Assembly: GCA_007745635.1 (NCBI GenBank)
Contig: CP036272.1
Location: forward strand, 2,473,247 to 2,537,246
Reading direction: 5' to 3'
Origin: Stieleria bergensis
GTDB lineage: Bacteria; Planctomycetota; Planctomycetia; Pirellulales; Pirellulaceae
Length of the DNA: 64,000 nt
A program made the translations under genes and the position numbers. Positions 36,786 through 45,702 of this stretch are shown one piece after another (position 1 is the stretch's first letter; the number at the start of each line of letters is the position of its first letter). The notes under the pieces were generated by a model. It saw nothing but the letters and a program-made list of their open reading frames with translations, did no database searches and had not been told where the DNA came from.

Positions 36786-39407
36786 ATGAAGCGACTGTTC
36801 ATTCTATTCGTTTTGCTCGGCTCTCCTCTCGGAGCCGAAGAAGCGGAGGTCACCAAGGCCCTCCGCCCAGCATCGCAGCGTTTTGCTGAACGCGACACGC
36901 GAGCGGTTCCGGACTTTCAACGACATGTGGTGCCGTTGCTGGGACGGCTTGGGTGTAACTCCGCGAAATGTCATGGGTCTTTCCAAGGGCAAGGCAATTT
37001 GCGTTTGTCGCTGTTTGGATTCGACTTTCAGTCCGACCACAGAGCGCTGCGGGCGGATTCGCACTCAGGAAGCGGTCCGCGGTTGCGAACAGGCGATCCC
37101 GAAGACAGCCTGATCGTAATGAAAGCCACCGAACAGACCGATCACGAGGGCGGTCAGCGATTCGCAACGGGGACATGGGAGCATCATCTGTTGCTTCGCT
37201 GGATCGAATCAGGGGCCACTGGGCCCGTCCTGAAAGGGGCTCACAAGGAGGCGTCAGCCGTGGCCGGAAATCCTCCAGCGCGGGAGTCTGAGCAGTCTGC
37301 CGACGCACTGTTTCGAGAAAGAATCCAGCCAATCTTCGAGGATCATTGCTACGAATGTCATGGCTTTCGATCAAGCAAAGGCAACTTCTCGTTAAGCAAT
37401 CGCGAGGCCTTGCTGGCCGGTGGCGATACAGGACCGGCCGTTGTGCCCGGGAATGCTAACGCGAGTCTTTTGATGAAAGCCATTGAGTTTCGCGATGATG
37501 GGCTGCAGATGCCGCCCAGCGGAAAGCTTCCCAGCGAATCGATTGCGGTTTTGAAGCAGTGGATTGACAGTGGGGCGTCGTGGCCGGACGCTGTCGACAG
37601 TTCCCCGCAAGCAACCAATCAAGAACTTGTCGCGCTTCATTGTCAGCCAAGTGAGATTCTCTTCCGAGAGGCTGGGCAGGAGGTGCAACTCAAGATCATC
37701 GCGGAGTGGAAGGACGGAACACGAGAGGACGTAACCTGCCTTTGTCGTTTTCAAACCAACGAGGGTGAGATTGTGCGTGTTGGCAGCAACGGGCTGGCCA
37801 CTTCCACGGGAGAAGGCGACACTCACGTCATTGCCTTGTACGATAACGGGGTCGCAGCGATTCCTGTGCTACGGCCATTGGCACCTATGGCACAGCCAAA
37901 TCACCAGGCCGCCGAGGGGCCTCGAGCGAACGGGGTCCATCCCATCGACGGTTTCGTCAACGCCAAGCTCGGTAAACTTGGCCTCGTTGCATCCGAACCT
38001 TGTACAGACGCCGAGTTTCTTCGTCGTGTCAGCATTGATCTGACTGGCACACTTCCTGCGCCCGACGAGGTGCTGCAGTTTCTGAATGATCAATCAAAGG
38101 ACAAGCGGTTACTCAAAATTGAGGAACTTCTGGAGCGACCCAGTTACGCTGCTTGGTGTACGAACAAGTTGTGTGATTTCACGGGATGTCATCCAAAGTC
38201 AATCAGTAGCCTGTTGGAGGTCGCCAGGGAAGATGGCTATGTCAAAGCCTCGCAATGGTACGAGTGGATCTATCAGCGCGTGCAACAGAACCAGCCCTAC
38301 GATCAAGTGGTTGCTGGTTTGATGTTGGCCGATCTTTCGGGACGAAGCGGCAGCATGCCATCTTTCTGGACGCGGCAGAGTCTGGAGGAGCCGAAGGACA
38401 CCGCGATGTCGGTTGCTCACGCGTTTTTGGGGATTCAGTTGCAATGCGCTGAATGTCATAAACATCCCTTTGACCAATGGACCCAAGCAGATTTCAATGA
38501 CTTCTCTCGGTTCTTTGATTCTGTGACGAGGACCAAAACGCGATCGGTGACAGAAGAGGTCATGACGCTCGGTCTCCTTCGTAGTGGCCAAGTCAAGCTT
38601 GCTGTCGGAGACGATCCTCGTAAGCCCATCATGGATTGGATGCAGGATCCAGATAATCCATGGTTTGCCCGAGCGTTCGTGAATCGAGTGTGGGCTGGAT
38701 ACTTTCATCGTGGGATTGTTGAGCCGCCAGATCAGTTTACGCCTGCGAATCCGCCTAGCCATCCGCAGTTGCTTGATTGGCTTTCTAGAGAATTTGTGAA
38801 CAATGGTTATGACATGAAATGGCTTCACCGGCAAATTGCCAGCAGTCAAACGTATCAGAGAAGCTGGAGACCAACCGAATCGAATCGCAATGATCATCGT
38901 AACTTTAGCCGAGCGATTCCACGACGGATTCCTGCTGAAGTCGTTTACGATGGGGTCAAGCAAGTCACGGCAGCTCCGGAAGATCAAGGTGAGGTGCGTG
39001 CAAACTTGAGACGCCGGGCATCTGGGCATTTGTCGATGCGGATGGCAGGGACCCACGCAATGAAGGTCTTTGGCAAACCCGATCGTTCCATCGTATGCGA
39101 TTGTGAGCGAGTCAATCAGCCGACCTTGTTACAGGCAATCTTCACCCAGAACGATCCGTTGATGCGAATGCGTTTGGCCGACAGCGGTTGGTTGATCGAG
39201 ATTGAAGATGCCGAAGAAGCCGAAGAGCGCTTAGATACCGGTTTGCTGATCCAGCAAGTCTGGCTGCGAACCGTCGGCCGAATGCCGAGTCAAGCGGATC
39301 GAGCGCGAGCCAAAAAGCACCTTAGCGAATCACCGACGATCGCCGAGGGAATGGCTGATTTGCTGTGGGCGATGATGAATTCAAAGGAATTCTTGCTCAA
39401 TCACTGA
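36786..39407 (+). CDS. PSC/DUF1549/DUF1553 cytochrome of the sigma operon
   Basis: The protein has 873 residues. After a signal peptide (MKRLFILFVLLGSPLGAEEA) comes GRLGCNSAKCHGSFQG, a C-x4-CH motif (C57, C62, H63), the unusual spacing found in one PSC subgroup. A second haem motif HCYECHG is near residue 187, an Ig-like region (QLKIIAEWKDGTREDV) follows, then DUF1549 with QCAECHKHPF (third CxxCH, near residue 553), and DUF1553 at the end. The true start is ATG 36786, 26 bp after the previous stop; the frame is open further upstream but there it overlaps the preceding gene. The DUF1501 partner follows 27 bp later. Confidence 0.9.
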   Translation: MKRLFILFVLLGSPLGAEEAEVTKALRPASQRFAERDTRAVPDFQRHVVPLLGRLGCNSAKCHGSFQGQGNLRLSLFGFDFQSDHRALRADSHSGSGPRLRTGDPEDSLIVMKATEQTDHEGGQRFATGTWEHHLLLRWIESGATGPVLKGAHKEASAVAGNPPARESEQSADALFRERIQPIFEDHCYECHGFRSSKGNFSLSNREALLAGGDTGPAVVPGNANASLLMKAIEFRDDGLQMPPSGKLPSESIAVLKQWIDSGASWPDAVDSSPQATNQELVALHCQPSEILFREAGQEVQLKIIAEWKDGTREDVTCLCRFQTNEGEIVRVGSNGLATSTGEGDTHVIALYDNGVAAIPVLRPLAPMAQPNHQAAEGPRANGVHPIDGFVNAKLGKLGLVASEPCTDAEFLRRVSIDLTGTLPAPDEVLQFLNDQSKDKRLLKIEELLERPSYAAWCTNKLCDFTGCHPKSISSLLEVAREDGYVKASQWYEWIYQRVQQNQPYDQVVAGLMLADLSGRSGSMPSFWTRQSLEEPKDTAMSVAHAFLGIQLQCAECHKHPFDQWTQADFNDFSRFFDSVTRTKTRSVTEEVMTLGLLRSGQVKLAVGDDPRKPIMDWMQDPDNPWFARAFVNRVWAGYFHRGIVEPPDQFTPANPPSHPQLLDWLSREFVNNGYDMKWLHRQIASSQTYQRSWRPTESNRNDHRNFSRAIPRRIPAEVVYDGVKQVTAAPEDQGEVRANLRRRASGHLSMRMAGTHAMKVFGKPDRSIVCDCERVNQPTLLQAIFTQNDPLMRMRLADSGWLIEIEDAEEAEERLDTGLLIQQVWLRTVGRMPSQADRARAKKHLSESPTIAEGMADLLWAMMNSKEFLLNH

Positions 39408-39434
39408 GACAGAGAAGCAGTTGAGGAGAGAACC

Positions 39435-40709
39435 GTGAACACAGCTTTTAACAGGCGTCACTTTATCCAAGTCGGTACCTTGGGGGGACTAACGCTTAGT
39501 CAGTACCTCGGGCTTCAAGCCTTGGCATCCGACGGCGCGCAAAAACGCTCGGCGATTTTTGTGTTCTTGGAAGGCGCGCCTTCCCATCAGGATACGTTTG
39601 ACCTAAAACCAAACGCACCGGTCGATGTTCGCGGAGAGTTCAAACCGGTTCAAACAACGGTTCCGGGACTTCAGATTTGCGAGCATTTGCCGATGCTGGC
39701 CACTCGCGCCCAGAAGTACGCGATCATTCGAGGCATCACACATAACGTCGCCGATCATGGACTTGCAAAAAAGTATCTGCTCACTGGAAACAAGGCTTCA
39801 CAATCGGTCAGCTATCCCGAGTACGGCAGTGTGGTCAGTCACGAGTTTCCGTCAGCGACTCACTTACCCTCCTACGTTTCAATCGACGAGTCCTTTGTGG
39901 GGCCCGGATATTTGGGTTCACGGTTCAGTCCATTGACGGCTGAAAAGCCCCGCCATGGTGCGCCGTATTCTGTAAGAGGCATCACGCTTGAAGATGGACT
40001 GACTGTTGAGAAGTATCGATCTCAGAAGCAACTGCTTGACGACTTAGACGTCGCCTTTGCCGGTTTTGAAAACTTGGACGATCAGGTGCGTGGTCTGGAT
40101 CGATTTTCCAAACAAGCCTTTGATATGATCAGTTCGCCCAAAGCGCGAGCGGCCTTCGATCTTTCTCAGGAAAAGCCTTCGGAAAGCGACCGATTTGGAA
40201 AGCATGAATTTGGACAGTCGCTCTTGCTGGCTGCGCGACTCATTGAAGCTGGAGTGCACTTCGTCACGGTGAGGCTGCGTCCCGCAGAATTTGACTTTGA
40301 CACGCACCAGGATAATTTCTCGCGCCTGCGTACCTTGTTGCCGCCATTCGACCGTGGGCTTGCTGCATTGCTTGATCGACTTGAGGAACGCGGTCTTCTG
40401 TCGTCAACCGCAATCATGGCCGCGGGCGAATTCGGACGCACTCCCAAGATCAATAACGCCGGTGGCAGAGACCATTGGGCCAGAGCCATGTGTGCCCTGA
40501 TGGCTGGCGGCAGCGTTCGCGGGGGCCAAGTGATCGGAGCAACCGATGCGACCGCCGCCGAACCAGCGTCGGTGGGATTCTCCCCTGACGATTTGGCCGC
40601 TTCCTTCTTTGCCAACGTCGGCATTTCACCGAAGACGGAATTCCAATCCAACGTCGGACGACCCATGACGTTGGTCCGAGACGGTCATCCGATTCGTGGA
40701 TTGCTCTAA
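39435..40709 (+). CDS. DUF1501 family protein, Tat-exported (sigma operon)
   Basis: The protein has 424 residues. The N-terminus is a Tat signal with NRRHFIQVG (Arg-Arg at 7-8). The phosphatase-like DUF1501 core is present: IFVFLEGAPSHQDTFDLKP, AGEFGRTPKINNAGGRDHW and the final GRPMTLVRDGHPIRGLL. It is shorter than the other two copies in the window and belongs to a different subgroup, paired with the C-x4-CH cytochrome upstream. Upstream GAGGAGAG is a good ribosome binding site. It ends the operon and converges with the esterase gene. Confidence 0.9.
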   Translation: MNTAFNRRHFIQVGTLGGLTLSQYLGLQALASDGAQKRSAIFVFLEGAPSHQDTFDLKPNAPVDVRGEFKPVQTTVPGLQICEHLPMLATRAQKYAIIRGITHNVADHGLAKKYLLTGNKASQSVSYPEYGSVVSHEFPSATHLPSYVSIDESFVGPGYLGSRFSPLTAEKPRHGAPYSVRGITLEDGLTVEKYRSQKQLLDDLDVAFAGFENLDDQVRGLDRFSKQAFDMISSPKARAAFDLSQEKPSESDRFGKHEFGQSLLLAARLIEAGVHFVTVRLRPAEFDFDTHQDNFSRLRTLLPPFDRGLAALLDRLEERGLLSSTAIMAAGEFGRTPKINNAGGRDHWARAMCALMAGGSVRGGQVIGATDATAAEPASVGFSPDDLAASFFANVGISPKTEFQSNVGRPMTLVRDGHPIRGLL

Positions 40710-40951
40710 CGCTGTTGGCAAGCACAGTGGATGTGAGGCGATCCAAACCGGCCAGAAGATCCATCAGATTCAAGTCCGCGTGCCAGCAAACACGACGTTA
40801 GCGTTGACGGTTGCGTCCGCCTGGGCTCATGCGTTCGTTTCCCAGGTTGGTTGAATGGCTGCTTTGGCCAGCGTTTCCAGCCTTGGCGACACGCGTGAGA
40901 GTTCGATTCCGCGAACAGCATCTTGTGCGGGATCGTTCTCTGTCGAGTTGG

Positions 40952-42847
40952 CTACGACTGCTCGTTGAGTGTGTTTTCGTACCACACGAGATTCATGCTG
41001 TCGTGACCAGCGATCAAGAGGTCCAAGTCGCCGTCACCGTCCATGTCGATCGCTCGAATGTCGTAGGAGCTTTGATCGACATCGATCACATGTCGCGTGA
41101 AATGTCCTTGGCCATCGTTCTGATACCAAATCGCGGTTCCGTCGCTGGCGCGTCCGCAGGTTGCGAGGTCGACATCACCATCATCATCAAGGTCAACGGT
41201 TGCCAAGCAGTGTGGGCCTAAGATGTTTGGGTCGATGGTGAATTCTCTGAAGTCGGGGCCCTTGAACCACAGCACTCCCTGGTCGTGGCCACGCGTCGCG
41301 ACTAAGTCCATGTGTTCGTCCCCGTTGATCTCCACCGGGTGAATGTTCGTTGCTCCGGGATGTTGATCAGAGAGCAAGTGTTTCTTCCATGGCACCGATC
41401 CATCGGCGGGTTGTTCCCACCAAGCGAACCATTCGCCGTTTGGAAAGGCTTCGCCTCCCTTGGCACCACAGGAGATGTCTGGAATGCCATCGCCATTGAT
41501 GTCAGCGATGCCGGTATAGTGTGATGCCCCGGGTGCATCGCCGTCAGCAAACACGTGTCGGATCCAGTGCTTGGCTGTGTGAGGGCTTGATGGGACTTCT
41601 AACCAAGTCAAGGAATTCGGCACCGAGGTGGTGGTCTGATCACGACCAGAATTCGCGATCAGATCCGGCTTGCCATCTTGATTGACGTCTCCGCTAATCA
41701 AGCAGTGTGTGCCCAGGATTTCATCGTCAATGGTGCGATAGGTCCATGGTTGACCGGAGCATGGATCTGCAGGGCACTCCAGCCAGAAAACCGTCAGGTT
41801 AGAGCCACAGAAATCAAGGTCTCCATCCTGATCAACGTCCATCAGGCAACTGTGGATGCAACTGGGACGCGGTTTGTTTCTGGATAGGCCGGGCTTGATG
41901 ACATGCAGCGTGTGCTGAGTCCAATCGGGGCCCTTGAACAAGACGACCCGGCCATCAAAAGACGAGATGATGTCGATGTGTCCGTCGCTGTCAAAATCAT
42001 TCGCCACAGCCGAGTTGATCTGAGAACGAGATTCCGGCAGCACGACGTGCTTTTTCCATCCCGTCGACGAGTTGGCTGCCTGCTTAGCCGCTGGCTTGGA
42101 CTGTGCAAACATCCATGACATGAAATCAGGCTCTCGATCGCAGCGATCACCCGTGAACTGAGTGACACCGTTTGCAGCACCAGGGATCATTTTTCCCGAC
42201 GAATTGTGTCGGTCACCCTTCAAGACGGTCAACTTCATGTTGCCCTTTAGACGCTTGAGTTCGTTGAAGACAGCGAGATCCTTTGCGATCGGGCAGACGG
42301 TGTCTCGATCGCCGTGAAAAGCCCAGATCGGAATGTCTTTGATTTTTGCAGGGTCGATGAAGTCTTCCGTTCGTGGCCTTCCGCTGCCAGCGGAGGGTGC
42401 GGCGGCGGCAAAATAATCTGGCGCAAGCTGGATAAAGATGTAAGTGCCATGACCGCCCATGGAGTGACCCATGACATAAATGCGATTCATGTCGACTGCT
42501 GGTAACGTTTTGATCAGCGCTTGGCTCCGCTCCAAATCTTGCTGATCCCACAGAGAGTCCGCTTGTGGGGCAACCACATAGCAGGGGAACTCCTTTCGCC
42601 GTTTGGGTTCGGCAAGCTGTCGGTTCCAGTCTTTGAGTTGCTTTTGATTATTCGTCCCCACTCCGCCAGCGCCGTGAAGCGACAGGATGACAGGGTACTT
42701 TTGGTCCGCATCGAAATCGATGGGTTTCATCACCCGAACCGGTAGGCCTTGAAAGACTTGGGGCTCATACAGGTCGAACAGTTTCTGTTGCGCCGTTGCG
42801 CTACTGCAGCCCAACAAAATTGCGAAGGCAATGATTCGAGAAAGCAT
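40952..42847 (-). CDS. Secreted esterase fused to FG-GAP/VCBS repeats
   Basis: The protein has 631 residues. A signal peptide (LLGCSSATAQ) is followed by an alpha/beta hydrolase of the feruloyl-esterase/PHB-depolymerase type: VILSLHGAGG, nucleophile GHSMGG (S129), Asp in FHGDRDTVCP (D182) and His in KGDRHNSSG (H214). From about 275 on, repeated beta-propeller units carry calcium-binding-like loops such as FDSDGHIDI, DVDQDGDLDF, DINGDGIPDI and DLDDDGDVDL. The fused propeller probably binds a polymer or the cell surface and positions the esterase. The combination is unusual in my experience. An upstream 21-bp repeat lies in its leader. Confidence 0.88.
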   Translation of the reverse strand: MLSRIIAFAILLGCSSATAQQKLFDLYEPQVFQGLPVRVMKPIDFDADQKYPVILSLHGAGGVGTNNQKQLKDWNRQLAEPKRRKEFPCYVVAPQADSLWDQQDLERSQALIKTLPAVDMNRIYVMGHSMGGHGTYIFIQLAPDYFAAAAPSAGSGRPRTEDFIDPAKIKDIPIWAFHGDRDTVCPIAKDLAVFNELKRLKGNMKLTVLKGDRHNSSGKMIPGAANGVTQFTGDRCDREPDFMSWMFAQSKPAAKQAANSSTGWKKHVVLPESRSQINSAVANDFDSDGHIDIISSFDGRVVLFKGPDWTQHTLHVIKPGLSRNKPRPSCIHSCLMDVDQDGDLDFCGSNLTVFWLECPADPCSGQPWTYRTIDDEILGTHCLISGDVNQDGKPDLIANSGRDQTTTSVPNSLTWLEVPSSPHTAKHWIRHVFADGDAPGASHYTGIADINGDGIPDISCGAKGGEAFPNGEWFAWWEQPADGSVPWKKHLLSDQHPGATNIHPVEINGDEHMDLVATRGHDQGVLWFKGPDFREFTIDPNILGPHCLATVDLDDDGDVDLATCGRASDGTAIWYQNDGQGHFTRHVIDVDQSSYDIRAIDMDGDGDLDLLIAGHDSMNLVWYENTLNEQS

Positions 42848-42890
42848 AGGCGGTGTGACTCCTGGTAGGACTTGGTGGCCCTGGGGTGTT

Positions 42891-42932
42891 GGTTGCAGGG
42901 ACTTGGTTGTCGGTTGCAGGGACTTGGTTGTG
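42891..42932. repeat. 21-bp tandem repeat upstream of the esterase gene
   Basis: GGTTGCAGGGACTTGGTTGTC occurs twice head to tail (last base of copy 2 is G), preceded by a degenerate third unit around 42866-42890. It lies 44 bp upstream of the minus-strand esterase start, so it may influence its promoter or leader. Confidence 0.85.
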
Positions 42933-43084
42933 AGGCGTTGTTGTGCTTGCAGCCTGGGAAGCGTCGCGTCTCAGCCGCCGGCTTGCATGCGGCAACACAG
43001 GACGAGGCAGTTGCGGCGCAGGTCAGCGGGTCGATTCTAATACGAATCGCTTGCCAGTGCAGCCTCCGAGATCAAACGGACGGC

Positions 43085-45700
43085 TCAACGACTTCGGAAC
43101 GTTTGGCTGTTGGCAACGCCCAGGACCAGGTCACGAAGTCCATCGCCGTTCTGAGCGCATGCGGTCGCAATTTGCTTGATCTCTTGGTAATCGAGCGAGG
43201 TCATGGAACGCCCCGTCGCGTAGGTCAACAATTTTTCGGTAAGCGTCTCGGCAAATCGGTTTTTTCGTGACACGAGAATCTTTTTGAGCCCGGTTTCATC
43301 TTCAAACGACTCCCCTGACGGAAGTTGTCCAGAACCATCCACAGCGATTCGTTTTCCTGGTCGGCCGGGGTATTGTTGTCGGAACCCACCAATGGGGTCA
43401 TAGAACTCTAATGCAAAACCAGCGGGATCGATTTTTCGGTGACAATCCGCGCACGCGGCGACCGTTCGATGCTTGTCAAGTTGTTCGCGAATCGTCGTCG
43501 TGCCTCGTGTATCAGGCTCAATCGCAGGCACATCAGGCGGCGGTGGTGGTGGTGGCGTCCCCAAGATGTTCTCCAGTACCCACATGCCGCGTACAACCGG
43601 CGACGTTTCGATGCCATTGGCAGACAGTGTGAGTACACTTCCCTGTCCCATTAGTCCGCCCCTGCGGTGTTCAGGCTTCAGAGCGACCCTGCGAAGTTGT
43701 TCACCATGAATGTTTTCGATGCCGTAATGCTGTGCAAGCACATCGTTGACGAAGGCGTAATCGCTATCCAGTAAGTTGACAATTGAGCGATTGTTCTTCA
43801 GTAAGTCCGCGAAGAACATTCGCGTCTCTTGCTTGAATAGATCCTCAAGGCGATCGCGATAATAGCTTGCAAAAGCCTTGGGGTCCGGAGGCATCGATCC
43901 CAGCGTATTGATTCGCAGCCAAGTGTCTGTGAAGTGCTCGACAAAGGCGTTGGACTTTGCGTCCCCGAGCATGCGCTCAACCTGCCTCTGCAGTCCGGCT
44001 TTGGTGGCCAGTTGGCCTGACTCAGCAGCGTGAAACAATTCATCATCTGGCATGCTGCTCCAAAGGAAATACGAGAGCCGAGATGCGAGTTCGTAGGATG
44101 CAAGCGTGGTGCCAGTCTCCTCGTTGCCTTCGTCTAAGTAAAGGAAACGCGGCGAGGTCAAGATGGCTGCCAAGCCAAGCTTAAGTGCTGCGGCGTGAGA
44201 GTCACCCTTGGCGATGCGCTGTTGAATGAATTGGACATAATGGTCCACGGATTCCACCGTGACGGGACGACGAAAGGCACGGCGGGCAAACTTTTGGACG
44301 ACAGATTGAAGGGCCAGTTTAGAAGCATCGGTTTGTGTGCCGTATAACAGTTGGTGACTGGCCGGCGGCCACTGGTCAATCTCTGGGCCATTCAGATCGA
44401 GATTGTAGACTCGGACCCGAGGCCCACGGTAGACCTCCGAGAGCAGCGGGTTGTTGTCGTTCTTTGCAAGTCGCGCTACCAACGCTTGAGCCTCAGGATC
44501 GCCCAGCAACGCGGCGTCACGCTCAGTGGTGGTGCTGCGAACGACTTCCGGGTGATGCTTTTCCGCGACCAGACGGATGTTGCCTTTGGAGCTGACTCCA
44601 TTGGTCCAGCTAATAAAGGGGACGGCACCCTTGTTTAGCCAGACGCGTTGCGTGAATTCCTGTGGCTGACCATCGGGTAACTCCCAAATGGCACTCAAGC
44701 GTCGCTGGTCGGCGGCGTTCTTCACCAGCAGCTTTGCCTCTGGTGCAACCCAGAGGGCGAGTTTGAGGCGTTGAGTTTTGAAGCGATCGAACTCGCGATG
44801 GTCGTAACCATGATTGAGTCGGTTTGCAGCGGCCGCGCGAACTTTGATCGTGTACCAACCTTCTGCGGGCGCTCCGCCCGCTCGCGCGAGTGAAGGCACA
44901 AAGTTGGGATGACGCTCGCTGGGTTGCCCGTGTCCAATTTCCAAATAGTCGTTGTCAACAATCAGTCGCCAAGTCACCGGCGCACGCTGATAGGAATGAA
45001 CTCCATTAAAGTCGCTTCCATGAAAGTGCCATTCCTTGGGCGACGGCTGTTGGACGTCGAAAGAGGTTGCAGCGTCCACCGCTGCTTCGGCGACCTCCAG
45101 ATAGCGTTCCAGCTGTTGCTCAGACAGCGAAAGGGATTCACCCTGATTATCAAATCCTTCTTTGATGGCGTCGACGGGAAAGTCCGATGTGCGATCGAAG
45201 AACTCAGGCGTCAGTTGCAGAATGTCTCGCATGGTGTTGGCGTACTCGAACCGGTTCAGCCTGCGCATGACGGTTGATTGAGTGGCTCCGGCCTCCGCTA
45301 ACTGTGATAGATAATCGGTTAGCGATGAAACGAAGTGCTTTGTCTGGGATTCCGTTGGTCGGGCAATCTTGCTTTTGCTCGGCGGCATATCGCCTCGGTT
45401 GATTGCATCGAGTGCTTCTTCTAAGAGGAGTGCGGCATCGTCGTCAGCCGAAATGACTGCTGGCAGTTGATCGAGCCGCCGATCGCCCTTCTGGCTCGTT
45501 TCACCATGGCACTGATAACAAAACTGCTGGAAATACTTGGTGACTGAGGGGGCCAACTTGTGTTCGTCCGCGGTGGCGCCTTGGCTGGTGGCTGGCAATA
45601 GCAACGCAAGAAGAACCGTTTGCAGGCTTCGTTTGGCGTGGCGGAGCGAAAATGCCAGCCACGATTGGTCAGCGATGGCGTTTGATATTTGTCGATTCAT
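43085..45700 (-). CDS. PSC-type DUF1587/1595/1592/1588/1585 protein
   Basis: The protein has 871 residues. A signal segment (ending ATSQGA) precedes PSC1 with FCYQCHG (C61, C64, H65). Then come DUF1587 (MRRLNRFEYANTMRDIL), a beta-rich insert, DUF1595 (KFARRAFRRPVTVESVDHYV), DUF1592 (LASRLSYFLWSSMPDDELF), DUF1588 (GLMGQGSVLTLSANGIETSP) with a second CxxCH (ACADCHRKIDPAG, near residue 754), and DUF1585 at the end. A run of seven prolines sits before the second haem motif. It starts 2 bp after the DUF1552 gene stop, so the two form an operon. Redox function is likely; the substrate is unknown. Confidence 0.93.
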   Translation of the reverse strand: MNRQISNAIADQSWLAFSLRHAKRSLQTVLLALLLPATSQGATADEHKLAPSVTKYFQQFCYQCHGETSQKGDRRLDQLPAVISADDDAALLLEEALDAINRGDMPPSKSKIARPTESQTKHFVSSLTDYLSQLAEAGATQSTVMRRLNRFEYANTMRDILQLTPEFFDRTSDFPVDAIKEGFDNQGESLSLSEQQLERYLEVAEAAVDAATSFDVQQPSPKEWHFHGSDFNGVHSYQRAPVTWRLIVDNDYLEIGHGQPSERHPNFVPSLARAGGAPAEGWYTIKVRAAAANRLNHGYDHREFDRFKTQRLKLALWVAPEAKLLVKNAADQRRLSAIWELPDGQPQEFTQRVWLNKGAVPFISWTNGVSSKGNIRLVAEKHHPEVVRSTTTERDAALLGDPEAQALVARLAKNDNNPLLSEVYRGPRVRVYNLDLNGPEIDQWPPASHQLLYGTQTDASKLALQSVVQKFARRAFRRPVTVESVDHYVQFIQQRIAKGDSHAAALKLGLAAILTSPRFLYLDEGNEETGTTLASYELASRLSYFLWSSMPDDELFHAAESGQLATKAGLQRQVERMLGDAKSNAFVEHFTDTWLRINTLGSMPPDPKAFASYYRDRLEDLFKQETRMFFADLLKNNRSIVNLLDSDYAFVNDVLAQHYGIENIHGEQLRRVALKPEHRRGGLMGQGSVLTLSANGIETSPVVRGMWVLENILGTPPPPPPPDVPAIEPDTRGTTTIREQLDKHRTVAACADCHRKIDPAGFALEFYDPIGGFRQQYPGRPGKRIAVDGSGQLPSGESFEDETGLKKILVSRKNRFAETLTEKLLTYATGRSMTSLDYQEIKQIATACAQNGDGLRDLVLGVANSQTFRSR

Positions 45701-45702
45701 TT

